This document shows positions 27,858 through 37,157 of a DNA stretch of 64,000 bases, one piece after another. Within the stretch, counting starts at the first letter, position 1; each line of letters starts with the position of its first letter. The DNA is taken from positions 1-64,000 of the forward strand of contig CAMAZF010000003.1 in the NCBI GenBank assembly GCA_945862985.1, read 5' to 3'. Made by a program: the position numbers and the translations under genes. Below the pieces are notes generated by a model. It saw only the letters and a program-made list of their open reading frames with translations. It was not told the origin of the DNA and did not search any database. The stretch comes from Bordetella parapertussis (GTDB taxonomy: Bacteria > Pseudomonadota > Gammaproteobacteria > Burkholderiales > Burkholderiaceae_A).

Positions 27858-28792
27858 GCCTCTCTGGCCAGGCGGATCTCTTCTGCAAGCTGCTCGGCGG
27901 CTGCGATGAGGAGCCGCTGATAGCGCGCCCGCTCCTTCTGAATGCGCTCCTCGTCCCACTGAAAGAAGCCTCGTCCCGTCTTCATGCCCAGCGCGCCCTC
28001 CTCAACCTTCTGCCGAAGAGTGGTCGAAGGCGTCGCTGCATTATTGAGGTCAGGATAAATAGACTCCGCCGCAGCCAGGTGTACGTCGAGGCCCGCGTGG
28101 TCTCTTTGTAAGCAAGGACCTGCAGCAAGGTACCGAAACCCGAATCCAAAGCGAACGGCCTTGTCGATCTCTTCGGGCGTGGCAATCCCCTGATCGACCA
28201 GGTAAAACGCCTCTCGCGAGATGGCGTGCTGAAGGCGGTTGACCAGAAAGCCTGGAATGTCTCGTTTCACCATAATCGGGACTCGGCCTGCAGAGGTGAG
28301 ATCGGCTGCCACTCGCTGCGCCACCTGCGGGTCGGTCTCCACCGAACTCACCACCTCCACACCTGGAACCAGGTGCGCTGGCATGAAGAAGTGGGTGCCC
28401 AGCATGCGTGAGACAGACTGAAGTCCCTGGCCGATCTCACTGATGGGAATGGCCGAGGAGTTGCTGCACAAGGGCACCTCGGATGGAACCTCTCGATCGA
28501 GAATGGCAAAGACCTCCCGCTTCAGGGAGAGTTTTTCTGGGACGGCTTCAATCACGAGCCTGTACCCCGAGGAGCGAAGCTCTGCTTCGCCGAGGCTGGA
28601 GATGAATCGGGCACGGCGAAGCTCTGCGCCAATGGCTCGCAGGCTCGACTGGAGGTGGGCCTGTCGTTGTTCATGGCCACGAACCAGGGGCTCGACGATG
28701 GTCACATCCCAACCCCCGGCCATGAATGCTGCCGCGATATCGACCCCCATGGTGCCGCCGCCCACCACCAGCAGTTTGTTTGAAGGATTCAT
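27815..28792 (-). CDS. 3-hydroxyacyl-CoA dehydrogenase-like protein, lambda-crystallin type (first copy)
   Basis: This NAD-dependent dehydrogenase of about 325 residues has GGGTMGVDIA as its N-terminal Rossmann motif, EAVPEKLSLK, NSSAIPISE, the catalytic His in GTHFFMPAHLVPGVEVV, and the C-terminal domain beginning near GFLVNRLQHA. The 'PAHL/VPGVEVV' form and the length fit the L-gulonate dehydrogenase/lambda-crystallin or hydroxycarboxylate branch more than fatty-acid FadB. A second such gene lies at 52214. An ATG at 28816 would add eight residues. It is divergent from a TAXI-TRAP transporter, whose ligand it may act on. Confidence 0.85.
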   Translation of the reverse strand: MNPSNKLLVVGGGTMGVDIAAAFMAGGWDVTIVEPLVRGHEQRQAHLQSSLRAIGAELRRARFISSLGEAELRSSGYRLVIEAVPEKLSLKREVFAILDREVPSEVPLCSNSSAIPISEIGQGLQSVSRMLGTHFFMPAHLVPGVEVVSSVETDPQVAQRVAADLTSAGRVPIMVKRDIPGFLVNRLQHAISREAFYLVDQGIATPEEIDKAVRFGFGFRYLAAGPCLQRDHAGLDVHLAAAESIYPDLNNAATPSTTLRQKVEEGALGMKTGRGFFQWDEERIQKERARYQRLLIAAAEQLAEEIRLAREAQPEARPGMEKSIS

Positions 28793-28941
28793 AGCATCCG
28801 GCTCAGATACGCCCATGCGCGCATCTTAGTGGTGCAGAGCCTGCCCCCCCATTGCCGCATTCCCTCTCCGTGGAATTACCGATTCAAACGAACGCCAGTC
28901 AATGGGACTCTAGGGGTCTCTGTCCTCAAGGAGCCTGTGTC

Positions 28942-29889
28942 ATGACCTTCAAGAAATCCCTGTCTTCCCTTTTCGCTGTTGGCGCCTTTGCGCTGGCTGC
29001 CTCTGCGCAAGCTCAGAATATTGCCATTGGCACCGGTGGAACAGGTGGTGTGTATTACCCCATGGGCGGCGGAATTGCCGCAGCGCTCTCTAAGCATGTT
29101 CCCGGTATGCAGGCCACCGCAGAGGTGACTGGCGGTTCGGTCTCCAATCTTCAGCTCATCGCCACGGGCAAGCCCTACATTGGCTTCACCATGGTGGATG
29201 CGGCCAAAGATGCAGCCAACGGGGAAGGCAAATTCAAAGAGAAGGTCCCTCTTCGCACCCTCCTCATCCTCTACCCCAACCGCATGCACATCGTGAGCAC
29301 GACCGCCACGGGCATCAAGTCCCTCAAGGACCTCGAGGGCAAGCGCGTTTCTGTGGGTTCGATTGGCTCTGCGACAGAGGTGATGAGTTCTCGAGTGCTG
29401 GAGGCTGCGGGCGTCAACGTGCAGCGTGAGCGTCTGAGCGTGGCCGAGTCGGTCAATGCCATCAAAGACCGCAAGATCGACGCCTTCACCTGGGTGGGTG
29501 GACTGCCCACCGCGGCCGTGAACGACCTCGCCAACACCCCCGGAACCACCATTCAGATGATCGATCACGCTGAAGTGGTTACTGCCATGAACAAGAAGTA
29601 CGGAAACCTCTACTACGCAGATGCGATTTCCAAGAATGTCTACAAAGGGATGGCAGCGGACAACAAGATCGCCTCTATCGCGAACATCCTGGTCGCCTCC
29701 GCTGACATGTCTGATGAGACGGCTTATAAGATCGTGAAGACCATTCTGGAAAAGCGTGAGGATCTGAAGTCTGTTCACAGCGAGGCTGCCAACATCAAGC
29801 CCGAAAACCAGAAGCAGGCTGCCTCTCCGGTCGCCTTCCACCCTGGCGCCTTGAAGTACTTCAAGGAAAAAGGCATCAAGGTCGACTAA
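28942..29889 (+). CDS. TAXI-family TRAP transporter solute-binding protein (first system)
   Basis: This 315-residue periplasmic binding protein has a signal peptide (MTFKKSLSSLFAVGAFALA, cleavage near SAQA-QNI). The TAXI family start is clear: IAIGTGGTGGVYYPMGGGIA. Later, GKRVSVGSIGSATEVMS and HPGALKYFKEKGI at the C terminus are also typical. It captures a small organic acid or amino-acid-like solute for the permease encoded next. The ATG at 28942 has AAGGAG upstream; the longer frame to 28852 lacks a signal peptide. A hairpin terminator lies between this gene and the permease gene. Confidence 0.93.
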   Translation: MTFKKSLSSLFAVGAFALAASAQAQNIAIGTGGTGGVYYPMGGGIAAALSKHVPGMQATAEVTGGSVSNLQLIATGKPYIGFTMVDAAKDAANGEGKFKEKVPLRTLLILYPNRMHIVSTTATGIKSLKDLEGKRVSVGSIGSATEVMSSRVLEAAGVNVQRERLSVAESVNAIKDRKIDAFTWVGGLPTAAVNDLANTPGTTIQMIDHAEVVTAMNKKYGNLYYADAISKNVYKGMAADNKIASIANILVASADMSDETAYKIVKTILEKREDLKSVHSEAANIKPENQKQAASPVAFHPGALKYFKEKGIKVD

Positions 29890-29922
29890 GTTTTGCTCGC
29901 GTTCAATCTTTTCGTCTGACCT

Positions 29923-29950
29923 CAGACCCGCCTCGTGCGGGTCTGTTTTT
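29923..29950 (+). terminator. Hairpin with T-run between TRAP binding protein and permease
   Basis: CAGACCCGC and GCGGGTCTG form a 9-bp stem with a 5-base loop (CTCGT), followed at once by TTTTT. It lies 33 bp after the binding-protein stop and 19 bp before the permease start. It should work as a partial terminator or mRNA-stabilising hairpin. Making more binding protein than permease is the usual need of such transporters. Confidence 0.88.
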
Positions 29951-29969
29951 ATGAGGGTTCAACCGCTCC

Positions 29970-32000
29970 ATGTCGAACGTACAGCCTCCTCCCCAAGACA
30001 ACCTCGAAGCCGAAGCGCTTCAGAAAAAGCTCGACGCCCTCATTGAAGAGGAAGAGGGAACCCAGAGCCGATTCAATGGCTTTCTTTCGGTGTTCATGAC
30101 CTTGGCCTTGGTGGCGATGTCTCTGGTGCACCTGTACGCCGCCTATGGCATTGTGCCGGCCTCCACGCTGCGCCCACTTCACGTCGCCATGGTCATCGCC
30201 CTAGTCTTTCTCATTTTCCCCGTGTCTCGGCGATTCAAGGATCGCCTCATGTGGTGGGATGTCATCGCGGCTGGCTTTTCCTTGTTTGCCATCTACTACC
30301 TCTGGACCGGCGGAGAAGACCTTCTAGAGCGCAATACAGCCCCGAGCACCGTAGACCTGATCGTGGGCCTCGGCGTGATCTTCACCATCCTGGAGGCACT
30401 GCGCCGAACCAATGGCTGGATTCTGCTCACCATCACGCTGCTCTTTCTGGCCTATGCGCTCTTTGGTGACCTGCTGCCCGAACCCTGGACCCACCGTGGC
30501 TATTCGATCGATCGCCTGGTGGGCCATATGTTCATGACCCTCGAGGGCATTTACGGTTCCGCCATCGATGTCTCGTCCTCACTCATCATTCTTTTCACCA
30601 TCTTTGGAGCCTTCCTTCAGTTCACAGGCGCGGGAAAGTTCTTCATTGACTGGTCGTTCTCCGTCCTCGGTGGGCGCCCCTCGAATGTGGGGCGCACCAT
30701 CGTTCTGTCCTCATTTCTCTTGGGCGGTCCGTCGGGGTCCGGGGTTGCCACCACCGTCACGGTGGGTTCGGTAGCGGGCAAGATGCTCCAGCAGATGGGC
30801 TATGAGAAGAATGCTGCTGGAGGGCTCCTGGCGGCTGGCGGCCTTGGCGCCATCATCTCTCCACCCGTGCTGGGTGCAGCCGCATTCCTGATTGCAGACT
30901 TCCTGGGCATCACCTACCTGGATGTGCTGGTCATGGCCACCATCCCCACCATCCTGTTCTACGCAGGCTTGTTTGTGATGGTGGAGATCGACAGCCAGAA
31001 GTATGGGATGGCCACCACCTCAGGACAGGTCACTGAACGCGCCCTCACACTCGCACTGCGTTACTGGTATCACTTCCTCTCGCTCATCTCGATAGTCGTG
31101 TTTATGCTGATGGGCTTCTCTCCCATTGCCAGCGTCTTCTATGCCACGGTGCTCTCGGCCGTGACCAGCATGCTGCGAAGAGAGACGGCGATCCTGCCCT
31201 GGGAACTGTTTACAGGAAAGATCTCCCCGCTCAAGGGTCTCTATGAGTCCAAGCTCGTGCAGGCCCTCGCGGGTGGAACCCGGGAGGTGCTCGGCATCGC
31301 AACGGTCTGTGCAGGCGCAGGCCTCATTGTGGGCGTGGTCACCCTCACCGGACTGGGACTGAAGTTTTCCAGCATTGTGCTGGACCTCGCTGGCGGCAGC
31401 CTGTTCCTGACCACGCTCTACACCGCGTTGATCGTCTGGGTCGTCGGGCTCGCAGTCCCCGTGACGGCGTCTTACATTATTTGCGCAGTGATCGCTGCAC
31501 CGGCCCTCATCAAGCTGGGGGTTCCAGACTTTGCAGCTCACATGTTCATCTTCTACTACGCCGTCCTCTCGGAGGTGTCACCTCCCACCGCGCTATCGCC
31601 CTTTGCGGCTGCTGCAATCTGCAAAGGCAATCCCTACAAGACCACCCTGCAGAGCTGGAAGTACGTGGCCCCCGCCATCCTGGTGCCCTTCATGTTCATC
31701 CTGGATCCGGCGGGCCTTGGGTTGTTGCTCATGGGCTCTTACGATGCCTTGGGTAAGGCGGACTGGGGGATGATTGCCCAGGTGTCGGCCACTGCCCTGC
31801 TGGGGATTGTCTGCCTGGCTGGCGGCCTTCAGGGGTGGTTCATGGAAAAGACCAACCTCATCGAGCGCTGGGTGATGATCGTCTCTGGGCTTGCACTCAC
31901 CTACCCGGGATGGCAATCGGACGTGGCTGGACTGATTGGATTCTTACTGGTGCTGGCCTATCAGTTCAGCAAGCGTCGCCGTCGCCTAGCGTCTGCATAA
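29970..32000 (+). CDS. TRAP transporter fused permease, DctQ-DctM (first system)
   Basis: This is a 676-residue fused permease of the TAXI-TRAP type, an ion-gradient-driven importer in the inner membrane. A cytoplasmic N-terminal stretch with Glu-rich helix (about 1-35) is followed by a four-helix DctQ-like part (about 36-170). The large DctM-like part then has many hydrophobic helices, with GGPSGSGVATTVTVGSVAG, GGLGAIISPPVLGAAAFLIADFLG and SEVSPPTALSPFAAA as conserved transport loops. It pairs with the binding protein just upstream. The last 35 bp overlap the convergent LhgO-like gene. Confidence 0.92.
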   Translation: MSNVQPPPQDNLEAEALQKKLDALIEEEEGTQSRFNGFLSVFMTLALVAMSLVHLYAAYGIVPASTLRPLHVAMVIALVFLIFPVSRRFKDRLMWWDVIAAGFSLFAIYYLWTGGEDLLERNTAPSTVDLIVGLGVIFTILEALRRTNGWILLTITLLFLAYALFGDLLPEPWTHRGYSIDRLVGHMFMTLEGIYGSAIDVSSSLIILFTIFGAFLQFTGAGKFFIDWSFSVLGGRPSNVGRTIVLSSFLLGGPSGSGVATTVTVGSVAGKMLQQMGYEKNAAGGLLAAGGLGAIISPPVLGAAAFLIADFLGITYLDVLVMATIPTILFYAGLFVMVEIDSQKYGMATTSGQVTERALTLALRYWYHFLSLISIVVFMLMGFSPIASVFYATVLSAVTSMLRRETAILPWELFTGKISPLKGLYESKLVQALAGGTREVLGIATVCAGAGLIVGVVTLTGLGLKFSSIVLDLAGGSLFLTTLYTALIVWVVGLAVPVTASYIICAVIAAPALIKLGVPDFAAHMFIFYYAVLSEVSPPTALSPFAAAAICKGNPYKTTLQSWKYVAPAILVPFMFILDPAGLGLLLMGSYDALGKADWGMIAQVSATALLGIVCLAGGLQGWFMEKTNLIERWVMIVSGLALTYPGWQSDVAGLIGFLLVLAYQFSKRRRRLASA

Positions 32001-33123
32001 CGGCTTGAGCAATCGCCAGGCAGCTCGTGAGGCCTGGCGATTCCATCCCATAGAGCTCCACCAGTCCGGCGTGGCCGTGCTGATGGGGACCTTGAATGTG
32101 AAAATCGGCTGCAGGCTGGCTGAGGTCTGCCAGTTTGGGGCGAACCCCTGAATAGCCCGGCTGAACCCGATCCCGTGTGAGCGCTGGCCACCAACGCTGG
32201 ACATCACTGACAAACGCATCGAGTCTGCTGGGGTCGACCTGATACTGAATGCTGGCATGGCTAGACCCAGGCTCTCGCTCAGGGGAAACAGGTCCGAGCC
32301 ATTCCACATCGGGGCCGAACTGAGCCTGACCACCCAGGTCAAGCGTGAGGTGCGTGCCCAACCCACCCGGTACCGGAACGGGATAAATCAGGCGAGTAAA
32401 GGGCGCCCGGCCGGCAAGGGTGGCGTAATTGCCCTTCGCAAAATAGACCTGGGGAATCCGTTCACGCGGCGGACCCTCTGTGCGCCAAGCCACGGCGTCT
32501 GCGTCGAGCCCGGCCGCATTGACGAGCATGCGCGTCTCAATCTCGAGATCACCATCCGGAGATCCCACCCGCACAGCCCAAGTCCCAGCGGGAGAGGGTG
32601 AGGCGCCGAGGAAGCGACTCATCACTGCCACCATCCCCCCGGCATCGGTGAAGTCTCCTTCCAGGGCATGCATCAATCCATGCGCATCGACAATTCCTGT
32701 TGACGGAGAAAAGAGGCCGAGACTCGCCCGAAGCGCGGGCTCCTTCTCTCGCAAGTCTCTCTCGGTCTGCCACTGTAGGTTGCGAACCCCCGCCCCTTCA
32801 GCCCTGCTGAGAATTTTCTGCAGCGCGGGCTCATCAGACAGAGAGCCCACGATGAGCTTTCCGATCTGGCGATGAGGCACCTGGTGACTGGTCGCGTATG
32901 CATAGAGCAGTTCGCGGCCCCTCACGCACCACTCCGCTTTGCGCGAGCCCTCGGGGTAATACAAGCCGGCATGAATCACGCCACTGTTGCGAGCACTGGT
33001 GCCTGTGCCGTGTCGTGATTCGGACTCCAGGAGAATGGTGTCAAGACCCGACTGGGCGAGCGCACGGCCAATGGCCAGGCCAATGACTCCGGCCCCGACC
33101 ACAACCGCATCCACTCGATCCAC
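31966..33123 (-). CDS. LhgO-like FAD-dependent 2-hydroxyacid oxidase
   Basis: This 385-residue DAO-family flavoprotein has an N-terminal FAD motif VVVGAGVIGLAIGRALA. SARNSGVIHAGLYYPEGSRKA is strongly typical of the L-2-hydroxyglutarate oxidase family, and YSGVRPKL and GIESPGLT-like (here GMESPGLTSCLAIA) C-terminal motifs are present. It would oxidise L-2-hydroxyglutarate or a related 2-hydroxyacid to the oxo acid. It starts with GTG and lies 23 bp after glutaryl-CoA dehydrogenase. In glutarate catabolism the two enzymes are used in alternative branches. It is the last gene of the long minus-strand series. Confidence 0.85.
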   Translation of the reverse strand: MDRVDAVVVGAGVIGLAIGRALAQSGLDTILLESESRHGTGTSARNSGVIHAGLYYPEGSRKAEWCVRGRELLYAYATSHQVPHRQIGKLIVGSLSDEPALQKILSRAEGAGVRNLQWQTERDLREKEPALRASLGLFSPSTGIVDAHGLMHALEGDFTDAGGMVAVMSRFLGASPSPAGTWAVRVGSPDGDLEIETRMLVNAAGLDADAVAWRTEGPPRERIPQVYFAKGNYATLAGRAPFTRLIYPVPVPGGLGTHLTLDLGGQAQFGPDVEWLGPVSPEREPGSSHASIQYQVDPSRLDAFVSDVQRWWPALTRDRVQPGYSGVRPKLADLSQPAADFHIQGPHQHGHAGLVELYGMESPGLTSCLAIAQAVMQTLGDGDAC

Positions 33124-33146
33124 TGGCGCGAGTCCCCGCGGTTGGC

Positions 33147-34331
33147 TTAGAAAAAGGCCTGCAGTCCGGTCTGAGCACGACCGAGGATGAGGGCATGAAT
33201 ATCGTGTGTGCCCTCATAGGTATTGACCACCTCAAGGTTCACCATATGGCGCATGACGCCATACTCATCGGTGATGCCGTTTCCGCCCAGCATGTCTCTC
33301 GCCATCCGCGCAATCTCCAGTGACTTGCCGCAGTTGTTGCGCTTCACAATGGACGTGGCTTCTACGGAGGCGGTTTCATTCTCTTTCATTCGCCCAAGCC
33401 GCAGCACCGCCTGATAGCCCAGCGCGATCTCTGTCTGCATATCGGCAAGCTTGCGTTGAATGAGCTGATTGGCGGCCAGAGGTCGCCCAAACTGCTGCCG
33501 ATCCATGGTGTACTGGCGGGCCTTGTGCCAACAGAATTCGGCTGCTCCCAACACGCCCCAGGCAATGCCGTATCGCGCCGAGTTCAGGCAGGTGAAGGGG
33601 CCCTTCAAGCCCTTCACACCCGGCAAGAGATTTTCTGTGGGCACAAAGACCTCGTCCATCACAATCTCGCCCGTGACGGAGGCACGCAGCCCGATCTTGC
33701 CGTGAATCACCGGAGCAGAGAGACCCTTCATGCCCTTCTCCAGGATGAAGCCCCGAATCTCGTCGGCGTCATCCTTGGCCCAGACCACAAAGACATCTGC
33801 AATGGGGGCATTGGAAATCCAGGTCTTTCCTCCCGAGAGACTAAAACCACCAGGCACCGCACGCGCGCGCGTGACCATGCTGCCGGGATCGGAGCCATGA
33901 TTGGGTTCTGTCAGGCCAAAACACCCAATGAACTCACCCGTGGCCAGTTTGGGCAGATACTTCTGCCGCTGGTCCTCCGAACCAAAGGCGTAGATGGGCA
34001 GCATCACCAACGAGCTCTGCACGCTGAACATGCTGCGATAGGCACTGTCGACCCGCTCGATCTCGTTGGCGATCAACCCATAGGCCACCTCAGACATTCC
34101 CGCTCCGCCGTAAGTCTCGGGAATGGTGGGACCCAAGAGTCCGAGCGCGCCCATCTCACGGAAAATCTCGGGCTCGACCTTCTCGTGCCGAAAGGCCTCT
34201 AGGATGCGTGGCTCCAGCCTCTCCTGGCAGTAGTCGGCTGCAGCCTGGCGCGTCATGCGCTCCTCTTCGGTGAGCTGGTCGACCAACAAAAAGGGGTCCT
34301 CCCAGACGAATGTCGCGTGCTTGTGTGCCAT
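33147..34331 (-). CDS. gcdH: Glutaryl-CoA dehydrogenase
   Basis: This 394-residue acyl-CoA dehydrogenase would oxidise and decarboxylate glutaryl-CoA to crotonyl-CoA. [44 protein letters not shown] with the substrate-carboxylate-binding arginine, and the catalytic-Glu region [20 protein letters not shown] are very characteristic of GcdH among the family. It is the most secure functional anchor in the minus-strand catabolic series and suggests that a glutaryl-CoA-level intermediate is formed. It lies 30 bp after the SDR gene. Confidence 0.94.
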   Translation of the reverse strand: MAHKHATFVWEDPFLLVDQLTEEERMTRQAAADYCQERLEPRILEAFRHEKVEPEIFREMGALGLLGPTIPETYGGAGMSEVAYGLIANEIERVDSAYRSMFSVQSSLVMLPIYAFGSEDQRQKYLPKLATGEFIGCFGLTEPNHGSDPGSMVTRARAVPGGFSLSGGKTWISNAPIADVFVVWAKDDADEIRGFILEKGMKGLSAPVIHGKIGLRASVTGEIVMDEVFVPTENLLPGVKGLKGPFTCLNSARYGIAWGVLGAAEFCWHKARQYTMDRQQFGRPLAANQLIQRKLADMQTEIALGYQAVLRLGRMKENETASVEATSIVKRNNCGKSLEIARMARDMLGGNGITDEYGVMRHMVNLEVVNTYEGTHDIHALILGRAQTGLQAFF

Positions 34332-34361
34332 ATGGCCTACTTCCTTTCTTGAGAACTGGGC

Positions 34362-35150
34362 TTAGACGGACGCAATCGCGCCGCCATCCACACGAACCAT
34401 GGAGCCCGTCATGTAGCTGGCTCGGGTGCTCGCCAAGAATGCCACCACATCGCCGTATTCTTGCAAGTCCCCGTAGCGCCGGGCGGGGATTGTAGCCTTC
34501 GATCGCTTCTCCACCTCCTCCAGTGCAAGACCCTCCTTCTGAGCGCGGGTCTGATCAATGAATGCGGTGCGATCCGTTGCAATCCGGCCGGGCAACACCA
34601 TGTTCACCGTGATGCCCGAGGCAGCCACTTCGTTGGCCAGCGTCTTGGACCACCCCACCAGAGCGCCTCGCAGGCTGTTTGACATGGCCAGGTTGGGAAT
34701 GGGCGTAATGACGCCACTGGAGGCGTTGGTGAGAATCCGTCCCCAGCCCGCTTGCTTCATGCTTGGGAGCACGGCATCCGTGATCGCAATCACAGGGGCA
34801 ACCAGGTTGTTGAACTGATCCTGCCAGGTCGCGATAGGCTGGCCTGCTGCCGCGCTGGGTGCGGGGCCACCGCCATTGTTAAACAGCACCTGGATGCTGC
34901 CGCCTGCGAGTGCTTCTGCCTGACCAAGCAAGTCCGCAATGCGGTCGATCTGACGGACATCCCATGCCAGGGCATGTGCAAGGCCGCCGCTCGCTCGGAT
35001 GCGACTCACCGTGGCCTCGACCTTCTCCAGGGTTCGGCCGGCGCAAACCACCACCGCGCCCTCTGAGGCCAGGCTGAGGGCTGCAGCCAATCCCAGTCCG
35101 CCGCCTGCACCAAAGACGAGTGCGCGTTTGCCGTTGAGTCCAAGATCCAT
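34362..35150 (-). CDS. SDR-family oxidoreductase with atypical active site
   Basis: This 262-residue short-chain dehydrogenase-like protein has the cofactor motif GAGGGLGLAAAL (about 14-25) and NNGGGP. Where classical members have YxxxK, this protein reads NLAMSNSLRGALVGWSKTLA, so the catalytic Tyr is missing and the Lys is replaced by Arg. An SDR subgroup with this IPNLAMSN-type stretch exists in Proteobacteria, so this is not decay. The end VRVDGGAIASV is normal. The reaction is unknown; reduction by the usual Tyr-dependent route is doubtful. Confidence 0.85.
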   Translation of the reverse strand: MDLGLNGKRALVFGAGGGLGLAAALSLASEGAVVVCAGRTLEKVEATVSRIRASGGLAHALAWDVRQIDRIADLLGQAEALAGGSIQVLFNNGGGPAPSAAAGQPIATWQDQFNNLVAPVIAITDAVLPSMKQAGWGRILTNASSGVITPIPNLAMSNSLRGALVGWSKTLANEVAASGITVNMVLPGRIATDRTAFIDQTRAQKEGLALEEVEKRSKATIPARRYGDLQEYGDVVAFLASTRASYMTGSMVRVDGGAIASV

Positions 35151-35162
35151 GTGGATGTACTC

Positions 35163-36182
35163 CTATGTTTGAGGTTGAGAGGATGGAAAGTCTTCTGTAT
35201 CGACACTGCTCTGCATGGCGGCGTCGTAACGCCCCCCGCAAACTCGGTGAGGCGCAAATGCCTCTTGGAGGCGTTGGAGGTGTGCATCACTCAACGTGAT
35301 GGAGTCTGCCCCGAGGTTGTCTTCCAGGTGCTCCACGGAGGTGGTCCCGGGAATGGTCAACACCTCCTCACCCTGCTGCAGTACCCATGCAATGGCAGCC
35401 TGAGCGGGCGAGCAGCCAGCCTCTCGGGCAACCTCCCACAGCACCATCAGCAGCGCTTTGTTCTGTTCAAAAGCGCTTGGAGCGAAACGCGGCATTTTGT
35501 GTCGCATGTCCGTTTCATGCAGTGCACTTCGCTCGGGAGGCGAGGCGGTGAGAAACCCACGCCCCAGGGGGCTGAAAGCCATGAGCCGCGTACCCAACTC
35601 CCGGCAGGCCGAGAGCAGTCCAATCTCGGGGTTGCGTGTCCAGAGCGAATACTCGGACTGAACCGCTGCAATGGGGTACTCAGTGGCTGCCCGACGCAGG
35701 GTGGCGCCCGACACTTCCGAGAGACCAGCCGCTCGAATTTTGCCTTCGCGCACCAGATCGCCCAGCGTGCCCGCGACCTCCTGAATGGGGACCTGCTTAT
35801 CCCAGCGATGAACATAATAGAGGTCGATCACCTCCACGCTCAGGCGCTGCAGACTCTCCTCGAGGTTCTGTCGCAGCGTCTCAGGACGGCTATCCACCTT
35901 GCGCTGAACCCCTTGTGGGGTCTGCACACTCGCCATGCCACCTTTGCTGCACAAGACGATCTGATCTCGGATGGATCCCACCAAGGGCCCCAGCAGCCGC
36001 TCGTTGGCACCATTGCCATAGATGGCCGCGGTGTCAAAGAGCGTGACCCCCATATCGAAAGCGCGATGAAAGACCCTGGCAGCCTGCTCCGCAGAAACCG
36101 GGGGCGCATAGCCATGACTCAGGTTCATACAGCCCAGCCCAATCGCAGTGGGCTGAAAGGGGCCAAGGGGTCTGGTCTTCAT
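35163..36182 (-). CDS. Aldo/keto reductase
   Basis: This 339-residue AKR has the N-terminal IGLGCMNLSHGY, the Asp and Tyr of the catalytic tetrad in TLFDTAAIYGNGANE, the Lys in IVLCSKGG and the His in LYYVHRWD. NADPH-binding TSVEHLEDNL is near the C terminus. It resembles the AKR13/YajO-like bacterial oxidoreductases acting on aldehydes or ketones. Its start overlaps the 2-hydroxyacid dehydrogenase stop (4 bp), so it belongs to the same transcript. The substrate is not evident. Confidence 0.9.
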   Translation of the reverse strand: MKTRPLGPFQPTAIGLGCMNLSHGYAPPVSAEQAARVFHRAFDMGVTLFDTAAIYGNGANERLLGPLVGSIRDQIVLCSKGGMASVQTPQGVQRKVDSRPETLRQNLEESLQRLSVEVIDLYYVHRWDKQVPIQEVAGTLGDLVREGKIRAAGLSEVSGATLRRAATEYPIAAVQSEYSLWTRNPEIGLLSACRELGTRLMAFSPLGRGFLTASPPERSALHETDMRHKMPRFAPSAFEQNKALLMVLWEVAREAGCSPAQAAIAWVLQQGEEVLTIPGTTSVEHLEDNLGADSITLSDAHLQRLQEAFAPHRVCGGRYDAAMQSSVDTEDFPSSQPQT

Positions 36183-37132
36183 GAGGTGAGCACCGGTGTC
36201 TTGAGGGTTCCAGCCGAGAAGAACTGACGCAGGTTGTCCATCACGAGGTCTTCCATTGCGCGCCGGGTCTCCGCAGTGCCACTGCCCACGTGGGGAAGCA
36301 AGACCACATGGTCCATGTCCATGAAGGCATCAGGCACGTGGGGCTCGTTGACAAAGACATCGAGTCCCGCACCGGCGAGTGTGCCCGCCTGAAGCCTTCG
36401 GATGAGCGCGGGCTCATCGATCACGGAGCCGCGCGCAATGTTGATGAGAAATCCCTTGGGCCCGAGGGCCTCGAGCACGGCATCGGACACCAGCCCCTGG
36501 GTCTGTGCACCGCCAGAGACCGCCACCATGAGAAAGTCTGCCCACTCTGCAAGGGCCACCGGCGTATCCATGTAGGCATAGGCCGATTGCTCAAGAGGTC
36601 GCCTGTTGTGATAACGAATCTCCATCGAAAAGCCCTCTGCTCGGCGCGCAATGGCAGCACCAATCTGTCCAAGACCCAGCACGCCAAGCCGCTTTCCACT
36701 CACCCTCGTCGCCAAGGGGAACGCTCCCTTGGGCCATTGGCCTGCACGAACGAATCGATCCGATGCCGAGAGCCCACGTGCAGCATCCAAGAGCAGTCCC
36801 ATGGCGAGATCGGCCACACAATCAGTGAGCACATCTGGGGTGGTGGAGACCTGAATGCCCAGGCGCGCAGCGGCCTCGAGGTCGATCTTGTCTGTCCCTA
36901 TGCCTCGACAAGCGATGGCCTTCAGGCCAGGCATGCGTCGCATCAGAGCCTCACTGGCGCCGACCGGTGCGGTGGTGACCAGGGCTTGAGCGGTGGCGGC
37001 AGGACCGGCCCAGAATGCAGCCTCATCGGGGGTCCCCACTGCCGGAGGAACCAGCACTTCAAAATGGTCCCGCAGCCGAGCGTCTCCGGCTGCGGAGAGT
37101 TTGCTGACTTGAACAATGCAAGGCTTGGTCAC
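36179..37132 (-). CDS. D-2-hydroxyacid dehydrogenase (GHPR-like)
   Basis: This 317-residue NAD(P)-dependent D-isomer-specific 2-hydroxyacid dehydrogenase has the Rossmann motif LGVLGLGQIGAAIARR, NIARGSVIDEPAL with the catalytic Arg upstream region, GLDVFVNEP with the Glu, and LLPHVGSGT with the catalytic His. It resembles glyoxylate/hydroxypyruvate reductases. I chose the GTG at 37132 because GAGGAG lies 8 bases upstream and the family N terminus begins there; a longer frame to 37369 would overlap the enoyl-CoA hydratase. It is coupled to the AKR gene by a 4-bp overlap. Confidence 0.9.
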   Translation of the reverse strand: MTKPCIVQVSKLSAAGDARLRDHFEVLVPPAVGTPDEAAFWAGPAATAQALVTTAPVGASEALMRRMPGLKAIACRGIGTDKIDLEAAARLGIQVSTTPDVLTDCVADLAMGLLLDAARGLSASDRFVRAGQWPKGAFPLATRVSGKRLGVLGLGQIGAAIARRAEGFSMEIRYHNRRPLEQSAYAYMDTPVALAEWADFLMVAVSGGAQTQGLVSDAVLEALGPKGFLINIARGSVIDEPALIRRLQAGTLAGAGLDVFVNEPHVPDAFMDMDHVVLLPHVGSGTAETRRAMEDLVMDNLRQFFSAGTLKTPVLTS

Positions 37133-37157
37133 AAAGGACTCCTCGGAAATGAATGGC

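Noticed and set aside
31966-33123. LhgO-like gene as proof of a lysine-to-glutarate pathway with GcdH.
   Set aside because: csiD/glaH and the lysine-side genes (davA, davB, davT, davD) are not in the window. The pairing is noted but is not enough to assign the pathway.
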